A stretch of DNA of 64,000 nucleotides from Larix kaempferi. Taxonomy: Eukaryota > Streptophyta > Pinopsida > Pinales > Pinaceae. The first letter of the stretch is position 1. Each line of letters starts with the position of its first letter. The stretch lies in the NCBI GenBank assembly GCA_027924585.1, contig BSBM01000076.1, positions 7,263,001-7,327,000 on the forward strand, read 5' to 3'. The position numbers and the translations under genes were made by a program. Below the pieces are notes generated by a model. It searched no databases. It was not told where the DNA came from and was given only the letters and a program-made list of their open reading frames with translations. Shown here piece after piece: positions 50,712 to 60,860 of the stretch.

Positions 50712-52147
50712 GTGCTTGGGGGCAAATATTCATACTGGATTGTGATACTGCAAGAATTCAATCTTCTTTTCGAAAAATCCAAGTCGAAAAAGTCTTTGGT
50801 GTTCGTTGAGCTCATCTGTGACCTTCCCCATATTGATGTAGAATCTAAACCCAATGACTCGTTTCCAGATGAGTCATTGTTTCTTATCAGTACGTCTGAT
50901 CCGTGGTATGGAGATATCACATTGTATCTTCAGACCCAACGTTTCAGCCCTGAATTGACTTGTGATGATCGTCGTCGAATACGCCACCATGCAAAGTATT
51001 ATCTGATTATCAATGATACTTTGTACCGTCGTGGCATCAATTCTATCCTTTGATGTTGTTTGACTCATGATGAGGCTGAACACGTTCTGAATGACTGCCA
51101 CGCTGGGGCCTGTGGTGGTCACCTCTTTGGGATGGCTACAGCCCAAAATATTTTGCGCGCAGGATATTATTGGTCGTCTATCTTCAAAGATTGTATTGAG
51201 GCTGTAAAAAAAGTCCTCCATGTCAACACTTTCATACAAAAAAGCGCACCCATCCCGCCCCGTTACACTCGGTTATTGCTTTTGGCCCCTTCACTAAATG
51301 GGGCATCAATTTCATGCATTGTAAGCCTACCTCGGTCGGGGGGCATAGTTATGTAATTGTAGATGTGGACTGCTTTACAAAGTGGGCCGAGGAAATGTCT
51401 ACATACATGAACGAAGACAAGACCGCTGCAGTCTTCATGTTTAATCATGTAATAGCGCATTTTAGAGTTCCTCAAGGGATAGTTACTGACCATGGTTCAC
51501 ACTTTATAAACCACATGGTTGACGAGTTGAACGACAGATTGGGTTTTCGCCATGAAAACTCAACACCATACTACCCTTAGTCGAACGGACAGGTCAAGGC
51601 CATTAACAAGGTCTTTAAAAGTATGGTCCAACGTATGGTGGGTATGCACAAGGCCAATTGGCATAACATGCTCTTCTCCGCACTTTGGGCTTATAGAACA
51701 TCCGTTAAAACCGCCATTGGATTTACTCCTTTCCAACTAGTGTATGGATTGGAGGCGGTCCTTCCCATTGAGTGCGAGATTCCGTCTCTCAAGCTCGCCA
51801 TCGAACTTCTCCCAAAGACTACTGCCGAGGAAGAACGCTTCCTCTACTTAGCTAAGCTCAACAAGACTCGCTGAGATGCTACTCTTGCCAACATGGCTCA
51901 TAAGAAATGCATCAAAGCACAGTACGACAAGTTGGTAGAACCTCGCACCTACAACGAGGGAGAATTGGTCCTCACATATGACCAGAAACATGATAAGCTG
52001 GGGGCAGGAAAGTTTGAGTCCATGTGGCATGGACCTTACATAGTGAAACACGTATTAGAGAAGGGAGCTTATGAGCTTGAAGACTATGACGGGATATATT
52101 TGGGTGAACCCCGCAATGGGATTTACCTAAAGCGGTACTACGCTTGA
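50712..52147 (+). pseudogene. Integrase of the outer element
   Basis: After the RNase H linker come the zinc-binding region (CHAGACGGHLFGMA), then a frameshift in an A-run near 51210 that destroys the CPPC part. The core follows with MHCKPTSVGGHSYV and the intact second Asp in IVTDHGSHF. The catalytic Glu in GQVE of the nested copy is Lys here (GQVKAINK). A TAG at 51578 and a TGA near 51871 interrupt the frame. The C-terminal domain ends YLKRYYA at 52147. Confidence 0.87.
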
Positions 52148-52283
52148 GTCTTTCATGCATGAGTACTTTTGTATATACTGTACATGGCATGCGTGTGTGT
52201 TTTCTGTGTGGTGTGACACTTTGATTTATTGCATTTGTAGGTCTTGTTTTGTTTCTTATACCATGTTCTGTCTGTGTGTGCAG

Positions 52284-52697
52284 ATGGCAACGTGTTATGG
52301 ATTCGCGGACGGCGCCAGTCGGCATACCCGCAACCTTGCTTCGGTAGCCTGGGTACTCTATTCACCTACCGGCGAGCTCATTAGCTCAGGGGGAATGTGT
52401 CTAGGTTTCGCAACCAACAATGTTGCAGAATATCAAGTAGTCATTGGAACCCTAATTGATGCCATTTCTTTGGGTATGGACCATGTTGTCATCCACCTAG
52501 ATTCTTAACTAGTGGTCTCTCATCTTAACCGAGTCTACGTCATCCACGATCCTACCTTACTCCGTCTCTATCGACAAGTCTGTCTTCTGGAAAGGTCCTT
52601 CGAGTCCATTTAGTACCTGCACATTCCATGAGACGTTAACACAGTTGCCGATTCTATGGCCAACTTCATCTTAGATTGGTACATTGCACACACATAA
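52284..52697 (+). pseudogene. Second RNase H of the outer element
   Basis: The 138-codon frame has the same length as the nested copy and begins MATCYGFADGASRH just after GTGTGCAG. Motifs AEYQVVIG and HLDS are present, but three stops interrupt the latter half (TAA after HLDS, then TAG and TGA around YLHIP). It sits 136 bp downstream of integrase. Confidence 0.85.
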
Positions 52698-53106
52698 GCA
52701 TATTCATGAATTGTTAAAAGTAGATAGAATGTGAATAATTTATTTTATAAGCAAACACATAACAATACCACATCATTCATCCATTTGAAACACATAATGT
52801 ATAAATCGCCGGGATGTCTGTATATATATATATCTCAAAAAGTAGTGTTGGTACAAAAATCTGAAGCACGACGGCTTTCAGTGAGTCTCTACAAAATCTA
52901 AAGCCTCGTGGCTTTCAGTAGTACAAAATCTAAGGCCTCTAATCTCTCAGTGCATACATAGTAACAACGTAAGGCCTAGCACCTGGCCCATACAACCCTA
53001 GGTGGTCTAACAACTCTGGCCTACTGAGTGTGGAAACAGTCAATTGCTCTCGCAACCCTGGGAAACAGCATGCAGTCGCTCCAACCGTGTACATTTGCAT
53101 GGGTCG

Positions 53107-54590
53107 CTACACCTCATCTACGGTCGGCTTAGGAACGTCTAGTGTCAACCCACTCAGGTTGGCATAAACTCCATCCATCTCCGCAATGGCAACGTGCACT
53201 ACAGGTCCCACGACTGCTCCCTCTCCTCTCTCTCTCCTAGCAAGAAGAGAGACTCCCACCGGTCGTACAGGTCCCACGTCTGCACACACATGTTGTTTAC
53301 TTGTTAGCACTACATCAAAAAAATCATAAATGCACAAAACTTAAAAAGTACAAGGGTCATTTGTTCTTACCAAGGTCTCCCCATGCTGCTCCTTCTGGCA
53401 GTGGCAAGTCCGGGTCATCTCTAAAGTCCATACCACTGTACGAGAAGTCATCCACCATCAGTAACTGGCCCTCTAGGCAAGTGAAGAATTCCATACCATA
53501 TCCAATGATGGGACCCCCACCATGACGGGTCATCACCCTTGTCCATCTAGACATGTGTGGATCCCTAGGATCCTTGTCCTCCATTGGTACCTGAGGATGC
53601 AAAAGGGGAGCTCGTTCCAGTAAGAACGAGATCACTATCGAACCATAGCCAAACTGTTTGAGCTCTCCCCGCTGACACTTTGTCAGCTGAGCTCGTATGC
53701 TTGTGAGGAGTCCCTCGCACCAATTAAAGATCTTCGGAGACATACAATCCTCCGCATATAACATCTGTGATATGGTGGCTAGGTGAGGAGCTTGGCTCCC
53801 TGCCATCCTCATAATGGTGAAAAGTATACCGCGTAATGGGAATTCCAACACGTCTTTAATGGGAATCTTCCCACTAGAAGCAACAGCGTTGGGAACACAG
53901 TGCTACAGGATCATGTCACCCATAGTCCGATCACTGCCACGTGATCCAGTCAGAAGCACATTGTCCCCTCTTCGGGACATTCCATTCAGAAAGTAGATGT
54001 CCTCGACATCTATAGTAAGCACGTGCTCACCGATCACGAAGTACTATTGGGCCGCATCCCAGCATCGGAGCATATGGGTCAATAGTGGGATTTGGGACCT
54101 TATACCCTGAATCCCGAAGAACTTGAAGAGCCCACAATTCCTCAGTGCTTCGACACATTGTGGATCATTTGCAGCTTGATCATAATCTAACTCATTCTCT
54201 CGTTCACGCCATTCCAAAACCATTTCGGAGGCTTGGAACCTGCCAAAAGGAGAGTTTTAACATTGTTAGAACTTGCTTCAACCACCGAAAGTTCCTTTTT
54301 TGAGCTTGGCTTGAGTTTGGGGATGGACGTTTCCATCGTCGCACCCCATTTTTGCAAACAGTGCGACGTCGTCGCGGTCCAGTCATGCGACCCTTGCGAT
54401 GACTCAGTCTCATCGCAGTTCTTGAAAAGGAAGACTGTGACGAGCCGAGGGCGCAATGGCCCTTCCCAAACCAAGCCAAAACCCCAAAAAATGAACGAAA
54501 TTCAAAAATGTAAACCGCTACAATTATGCCAGATGAAGTTTAGGGTTACCTGCTCTGGACGGCGGGTGAAATGACTGTTCATAGCTTCCG
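53107..54590 (-). pseudogene. Antisense plant-mobile-domain-like gene of the outer element (three exons)
   Basis: This is the homologue of 33060-34546, again opposite to its element. Exon 1 ends at 54550 (GAGCAG|GTAACC), exon 2 is 54239-53371 (TTGGCAG| to CTTG|GTAAGAAC) and exon 3 is 53279-53107. Intron lengths (310 and 91 bp) are close to those of the nested gene (324 and 105). Exon 2 encodes LRNCGLFKFF, LLTHMLRCWDA, VEDIYFLNGMS, GILFTIMRMAG, IFNWCEGLL and FGYGSIVISFLLERAPLL. Stops occur in the WDAAQ region and after GDMIL, both in the N-terminal half. The last 165 codons of exon 2 and all of exon 3 are open. Confidence 0.78.
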
Positions 54591-54995
54591 GAATCAACGA
54601 GTGAAGTTTTGTATCCCAACGACACTACTCCTCCCAAATTTGGCAAATAGAACAATGGTGACTATATTTGGTTTTTATTTCTATTTATAAACAAAATGGA
54701 ATATTCCTTTTTCAAATATTTGATGCCATTTGCTATAGTTTGGATCGATTTTCTCACATTTGAACATTCGGTTGACTATTTGACCTAGTTTCCGAGTGTG
54801 CAGGAGTTATTAAATGTCTTTTTATGCCATTTTCGCATTGGAACGGTCATCTCAGGTATGAACACCCCTTGTGAATTTTTGTCATTTATATTTTCATTCA
54901 TTAGATTGTAATTATTTAATTATTATGAGCTTACTCTTTATTCTTTCTCGTGCTCTTGAAACTATGAGAATACGTTACCGAGTTACGATTTATCA

Positions 54996-55280
54996 CTTTT
55001 CCGAGCTCGTTAAACTCCTACGGAAAAGGAACCCCCCTGGAGTCTATCATTAAGCTCTTTTCAGGCTCTCGAAATATGAAAAGATTGCCAAGCAAACTTG
55101 TCACGTTCACTCTTGTAAAAGGATTTGAATGGTTGTCTTCCTGGTGATAGTTTACCCCTTTTTCGGACTAGGGAGCAATACTTACGAAAAAGGTATACTC
55201 CAGCCAATCATGACTGGAAGAGTCCTCTCCCGTGTTGTTTTACCCTTTTTCGGGCGACGAGGCTAACTTTACGAAAAAGG
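54996..55280. repeat. Array of short hairpins upstream of the antisense gene (outer element)
   Basis: Three perfect stems are present: CTTTTCCG/CGGAAAAG (54996-55003 and 55021-55028), CCTTTTTCG/CGAAAAAGG (55157-55165 and 55185-55193) and CCTTTTTCG/CGAAAAAGG (55244-55252 and 55272-55280). Loops are 17-19 bases. GAGTC/AGACTC words recur between them. Confidence 0.8.
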
Positions 55281-56192
55281 ACCATTGGAGTCTTCTTTAG
55301 TTCTTTTTAGACTCTCTAAACATGAAATGACGACCGAGTTTACCTTCTATGGACTCGTTAAATTTTCACATTGAAGGGCCCGCCATGGGACAAACCCCTC
55401 CTATCCCAGGTTCAGAAAATATTTGGGATTGGACTCATATACGAGATGAGCTATACCGAGCATCTGGTTACCCTCATCAAGCTCGTAAAAAACACATGAG
55501 GCACTCATCGTTCATGATGGGGAAAAAGGAAAGCTTTTGTATTACACCTTTATCTATGGCAGTACTTAGTCATTCTTGAACATGGCACTCATCTGCATTT
55601 GCATACAGTACTTGGATCATCTATTTGTCCTCGAGTTCCTCTTACTTCCCGAGTCTTGTTACTCCTTTGAGTCATTCAAAGAAAGCTTCCATCAACAGTT
55701 TCATTAGGAGTTAGTGTCGTACTCGTCATGCCAATACTGCCAAATCATGCCATGCCCATGTTCAAGAATACTTTCACTATTCATTTTCTGCAGTCAGTAC
55801 ACCTTCCATCATGTCGGTCTACTCTGATTCAATCATGTATGTTACTGTACCATCCAATACACTCTGCACATCCTTTGTCGTGTTTCGTGTCGATGATGGG
55901 GGATTGATCATGGCCCTCCTTTGATGGATTCATCCTTGTCGACTTTAGCTCATCATCCAAGGATTGAATCTAGAAACCAACCAAGTACCTTGGTCCTGCA
56001 TGCCTCAATGGAAGGTTCCCTCGCTTTCAACATGATTTTACATCATTGAATCTTGATTGAAAGATTTCATTTTGCATTCTAATTCAACTCATTTATTCAC
56101 GCTTGATGATATGTACTGTGATGCCTTGGGGATCATTGACATTAATGGTGATTTCCCTCGCACTTGTTAATGGTATACAACAATGACCGGTA
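55281..56192 (+). other. Outer element 3' noncoding region
   Basis: No coding domain. It aligns in blocks with the reverse complement of the nested element's 3' region. The short frame at 55349-55579 falls in this conserved noncoding block and is not supported as a gene. Confidence 0.65.
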
Positions 56193-56510
56193 TGTTAAGA
56201 TCCTAGTGGGCGGCCTTCACTAACATCTGCGGCCTTCACTAACATCTCTAGGTTTTGGTGTAACGGTTCGTATCATCTGGTATCAGAGCCTCCACCCAGG
56301 TTCAAGTCACAGAGCGGGTGGCAACGCCGGCATTGCAGTGTTCACTTGGGGCTTGTACAGTGCAAAGGGGACACCACCGTACAGGCGCACATCCAGCCCA
56401 GAGTCTGGACTGCGGAGCGTGGTGGGATGTTAAGATCCTAGTGGGTGGCCTTCACTAACATCTGCGGCCTTCACTAACATCTCGAGGTTTCGGTGTAATG
56501 GTTCGTATCA
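56193..56510 (+). mobile_element. Miniature LTR retrotransposon (TRIM/SMART-like), 318 bp
   Basis: Two 83-bp direct repeats (56193-56275 and 56428-56510) begin TGTTAAGATCC and end CGTATCA. The first is followed after two bases by TGGTATCAGAGC (56278-56289), the initiator-Met tRNA primer site. A purine-rich GGAGCGTGGTGGGA precedes the second. The target duplication CGGTA is perfect (56188-56192 and 56511-56515). Each LTR itself holds a doubled GGCCTTCACTAACATCT word. The internal part of 152 bp has no coding capacity, so it must have been moved by another element's proteins. Confidence 0.95.
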
Positions 56511-56917
56511 CGGTAATCAAGTGGTTTCTACCATGTTCGACATCAAGACATTTGTAATCACATGGATAGATTCGTATCATTGCGGGTTTAGCTTGAAGAC
56601 CCTGGGGAGTCATGTTTTACCCAGGTTGTGATGGATTTTTTATTGAGTCATATTACACGGATCTACATTTGTATTGGCCATGGTTGTGTTATCATCTCAT
56701 CATGGATCTACACTTGTGTCTAGTAGCCATGATTGTGTTCAGTCGGTCATTACTACCATGGATCTGCATTGTCTTGGTCGGAAGCCATGTTGTACACCAT
56801 ATGAGATTGTCAGTTCATAGTCAGTTGTATTGTAGCAACGTCCTTCATCCGACAAGTCCATTTTCCATTCTTCTGTCAAAGCATTTCACCTGTCCAGTAT
56901 TTCAAACAGCTTCATGC

Positions 56918-56931
56918 TTTGGGGGGCATTC
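56918..56931 (+). other. Polypurine tract of the outer element
   Basis: TTTGGGGGGCATTC directly precedes TGTTACACC, the start of the 3' LTR. Confidence 0.8.
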
Positions 56932-57837
56932 TGTTACACCTAAAATCCTACCATCATGAGATTCAGTGTATACACCCCTGAAGTTCCATTGGCTAAGTCA
57001 TTCACCTTGAGGGATATCATTGCACCTTTGCTAGGTTTTGAGAGGTCGTCGCAGGCTGCACTCATGCAACTTGCGATGTCGCACCTTGCTCCACTACAGG
57101 GTGCAACGAAATCAATTAATGGACAAAAATAGGCCTTTCGAGCTCATTCTTGAAGCCTGCTGACTGGTATCCTTATCCCTGACCTCTTGGGGGAGTTGGC
57201 ACTCGGTTACTACCCTCTTGGAAGGATCCCCTATCTCTCTCCTACCATATCTCAACCTACCCTATCCATATACTATCCACTTAGCCCTATATAAGTGAAG
57301 CTCTACCCCTCTCCAAAGGGGGAAGTCTATGGTACTCTTATGCTGGTGAAATTAGGCTCGATAAATCTAGCACTCTAGCTTGGGAGAGATCCACTTCTCT
57401 CTAGGAGCTTTGGCATGGCTTGTCGGAAGGAGCTCGCAACGTTAAGGAAATGGTTGTAATCCTCTTTTCTATTGTACTCTCCACTTTTCAATACAGTTAA
57501 TACAATTGCTTTCCATAAATGTTCTCGCATTGATGATGTTTAGAGCTTTCCTCCTTAATTGTTAACTTAGATCTATCATATGAAATGTATGCTTTCACTA
57601 TTCTTGGTCTATTATATGTTCAACAGGGTATAGCCGTTTAAGATCTGGTAGCACTGGAGCATTGGATCAACGAAGGAGAAAGGGATATGCAAATCCAAGG
57701 TAAATGATCTATCCTTCCATTTGCACTTCTATTTTATCTAGGAAAGTATTTTGTGTTCTGTCCTATTTGTTCTAGACTTACGTTAAGCTAGGGAGATCAG
57801 GCCTTGAGTCCGCTCTCAGTAGATTGTTCGTTAAACA
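56932..57837 (+). repeat. 3' LTR of the outer element
   Basis: 906 bp, from TGTTACACC to TTAAACA. Its last 802 bp match 26467-27267. A cluster of GTCGTCGCA, TTGCGATGTCGCACC and related words lies at 57044-57112. Confidence 0.9.
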
Positions 57838-58110
57838 GATTCACACCAGGATTGCAGGTAATTATGTATCTTCCTCATTGTTTTAACGTGTATTGATTCA
57901 AGTTTCTGCCATTTAATAGTTTTAATTCTACTTATCATGTATGATTTTAATTCTCAACTGGTTTAGATCTTAATGAATTTAGGATGAATGAATATAGATT
58001 TTAAGAAGCTTGTGATAATATTTTCATTTTTGACGTAGAAACTCACCATTTCTTAGTAAAATAGCATGTTTAGAGTAGACAAGTCCCTACACTAATTGTT
58101 GTTATCAGAA
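57838..58110. other. Sequence between the 3' LTR and a repeated PBS-like site
   Basis: AT-rich, with no gene seen. It could be host flank, or inserted sequence separating an LTR from the PBS of a further element. Confidence 0.5.
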
Positions 58111-58124
58111 TGGCGACCATACTG
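58111..58124 (+). other. Second copy of the outer-type PBS core
   Basis: TGGCGACCATACTG is identical to the first 14 bases of the site at 27272. It lies 273 bp downstream of the 3' LTR with no adjacent LTR end that I recognise. Confidence 0.5.
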
Positions 58125-58314
58125 CTTGTTGAAATTTCTTTATTTTTCTTGATTTTGCTTCATGTTTTTGGGTGTTCTTCCTTTAGATCTACTCATTTAT
58201 GCTGTAAAGATCCATTAAAGCGCTTAAGATCCAGCTAGGGAAGCTCAAAACCGGCCTAGCCATGCCTTTAATCCATCAAACCACCTTAAAAACCGATCAG
58301 ATCTGAGTTTCTTG

Positions 58315-59270
58315 AAACTCTGCCACAATTTCTAAATGGTGAAGCGTTGAAAGTTTTTTTACAACTCTGCGTTTTCAATTTTAAAACTCTGCACGGTTTC
58401 TAAATGGTGAAGCGTTGAAGTTTTTAAACCTAGGCGTGTTCTTTAAAACTTTGAATGTCTCTGAGTTTTTAGATATCCGCGGTTGAAAATCTCTGCATCC
58501 TTAGATACCTGCGTGAAGTTTAAAAATTGTAAACCTTTGCGTGAATATTATACAGATCTTAAAGCCCTTAAACTAAAGCATCAGCATTTAAAGCAATTTT
58601 AAAACTCTGCCTCTGCGTAAATTGTTTGATCAATGGTGAGTTGTGGTTTGTCAATCTCAGCATTGAAATATCTTAATGATCTTGAAGCTTTTAAAAACTC
58701 TCAAGACCAACATTAAATGTCAAACTCTGTGTTTCCAACGCTGCAAAGATCTTGAAAATTTCCAGCTCCGCGTCTGCGTGACAATTTCTAGCTCTGTGTG
58801 AAAGCATTTTGGTGTGTTGTTGTTTAATGTGACGTGCGCTAGATCATTTATCCGAAATCTATACTCCATTTCCACCTGCAACTAGAATGTGAAATGTAAT
58901 TTCAACTCCTAAGATGGCGTTTCCAATTTCTTTAAAATTTACAGTATTGAATCCAGATTTTTGGGCGTAATGTAGTTTCAGACTTCCGAGTTTGGGCGTA
59001 ACTCTCTACGTTGAGCGTTGCATGATTTCTTTAAATATTGCCTTGATTTTTGGGCTTCAACTCTCCCAAGACCTCTACTGAAAACTATGCCAAGAATTTC
59101 AATAGTAAAGTGTTGAAAACTCCGACACAACCACTGGCTGAAAACTCTGCCACGAACCTTAAGCTATTAAAGCTCTGCATAGATCATTGAAAGATCTTCG
59201 ACTCTTTAACCTCTGCATTGAAGATATTTAAGCTCGGTCATTCTTACACTAGGGATTAATGTTAGTGCTG
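58315..59270. repeat. Degenerate short repeats (AAACTCTGC words)
   Basis: AAACTCTGCC, CTCTGCGT and GAAAACTCTGCCACGA recur many times. TTTCTAAATGGTGAAGCGTTGAA is nearly repeated at 58331 and 58391. No coding domain. Confidence 0.7.
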
Positions 59271-59690
59271 AAAACTCTGCCACGACCATTGGCTTCCTCC
59301 ACCTCATCATTTGGCACCTCTTCTCTAGCGTTTGGCGCCTCTTCGACACCAACTTTTGGTGCAACTTCAACACCTGCATTCGGCGCTGCGCCATCTACTC
59401 CATTTGGTGGAGCATCTACATTTGGAAAAAAAGCTGCATTTGGAGGATTTGGAACACCAAGTCCTGCTAAATCAAGTCCATTTCGAAGTACTTTTGGTCA
59501 GAGCTCAGCTTTTGGAGCTTAGTCAACGACTCCAACATTTGGCAGCCCTAGATTTGGACAGACACCCTTTGGTGGACAATGTGGAGGTAGTAGAGTGGCA
59601 CCATACGCGAGTACAAATGAGTCAGATACCGTAGGTGGTCACGCACCTCAGAAACTTATTTCCATATCTGTTGTGCCAACAATGTATTAA
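59259..59690 (+). pseudogene. NUP98-type nucleoporin FG-repeat fragment, intronless
   Basis: A frame of Phe-Gly repeats ([34 protein letters not shown]) runs to an in-frame TAG at 59520-59522. Beyond it the same frame continues with FGQTPFGGQCGGSRVAPYA, TNESDT and LISISVVPTMY before a TAA at 59688. The FGQ-PFGG and GGSRVAPY words resemble the end of the FG domain of plant NUP98-type nucleoporins. Only this piece is present, without introns, between retroelement-like repeats. It is therefore a captured or retroposed fragment, not a gene. Donor identity rests on motif recall. Confidence 0.75.
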
Positions 59691-59714
59691 TCCTTTTGGA
59701 ATTGTTTAAAAAAA

Positions 59715-60120
59715 ACTCATTTTCATTTTTTTTTGCAAAAGTTTGGTATAGTTGAGTGACAATCTTGTTATTTTGGTTTAAAAAAAGGAATTAGTTTATT
59801 TTTTTCCTTTTGAAAAAGTTTCAAATTTTTTTGCAAAGGTTTGGTATAGTTGAGTGACAATCTTGTTATTTTGGTTTAAAAAAGGAATTAGTTTATTTTT
59901 TTTTTCCTTTTGAAAAAGAATTAAAAAAATGTTTGCAACAGTTTTACATAGTTCGGACTTAAATATTTTTTGGATTAAAAAGAATTGAAAAACATTTTGC
60001 GAAACTAGTGCATAGTTGGGTTAAAATCTTTGTCATTTGGTTTAACAAGAATTAGTTTATTTTTCCTTTTGAAAAAGTTTAGAATTTTTTTTGAAAAGTT
60101 TTGCTTAAATTGGATTAATT
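59715..60120. repeat. Tandem repeat, ~120-bp unit
   Basis: TTTGGTATAGTTGAGTGACA, TCTTGTTATTTTGGTTTAAA and AATTAGTTTATTTTT with CCTTTTGAAAAAG recur three to four times with progressive divergence. Confidence 0.85.
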
Positions 60121-60474
60121 TTTTTTTCATGAACCTTTAAAAGTAATCCAAGTTGCAATTTCTTTTTAAATTTTTCTTTAAATGTTTAATAGATCTTTTT
60201 GCTTAAGACCCTATGCACATGCTTCTTGGAAACATCAAACCAAAAAACAATCAAAACCATATTGAAAGGATCATCTAATCACATTTGCATTGACAAACAA
60301 ACCTTGAACATCACATTGTGAGATAAGTTGAAGATAATTTCTTTCGAAAAAACAGAAATAAACTTTCATTTCATTACATTTTGTTTCCCAGCTGGAATTT
60401 TCTTCATAATTTGCATGCACAATTAGAGAGAGTTGCACATTTAGAGTCCAGTTTTATTGAGATATATTGTGTAT

Positions 60475-60860
60475 GAGGCACCATATCCTCTTCACTCGCA
60501 CCTTATGGTGATCTTGTGAATGAGAAAGTGTATCTCGCTTGTAATAGTTTAGGAGTTGATTTTTTCAAAGCATCTTATATCGAGCCACCGTATCCTCTTC
60601 ACTCGTACCTTATGGCAACCTTGTGAATGAGAAAGTGGATCTCACTTGTAATAGAGTAGATTTAATTTTCACATACAGTTTTTCGAGCCATTGTATCCTC
60701 TTCACTTGGGCCTTATGGCGATCTTGTGAATAAGAAAGTGGATCTGACTTGTAACAGTTTAGAATTGAATTCTTAAGCATTCCAAAGGGCTCTGCATATC
60801 CTCTTCACTTGGGCCTTATGGCGATCTTGTGAATGAGAAACAGGGATCCCCCGTGTAATA
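60475..60860. repeat. Tandem repeat with internal hairpin, four copies, ~105-bp unit
   Basis: Each copy reads TATCCTCTTCACTYG, then CCTTATGG, ATCTTGTGAATRAGAAA and TTGTAATAG. Copies start near 60484, 60589, 60688 and 60798. The words CTCTTCAC and GTGAATGAG within each can pair. The following 60.86-61.93 kb holds no gene that I can see and may be an LTR of the next element. Confidence 0.85.

Larger units (their letters stand above)
26467..57837 (+). mobile_element. Outer Tat/Ogre-type Ty3/gypsy LTR retrotransposon (interrupted)
   Basis: The element spans 31.4 kb, or about 15.6 kb without the nested copy. Order is: 5' LTR, primer binding site 27272, 2.1-kb leader, gag start 29383, [nested element], rest of gag, protease, RT-RNase H, integrase, second RNase H, antisense plant-mobile-domain gene, 3' noncoding with a miniature LTR element, polypurine tract 56918, 3' LTR. 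The integrase after RT and RNase H marks Ty3/gypsy. The second RNase H and the PBS type point to the Tat/Ogre lineage (family knowledge). All frames are broken, so it is non-autonomous now. The 5' LTR lacks the first 104 bp of the 3' LTR, so its target duplication cannot be read. Confidence 0.9.

Noticed and set aside
55349-55579. 76-codon plus-strand frame in the outer 3' region
   Set aside because: It falls in a block conserved with the nested element at DNA level, but the frame is not maintained there.
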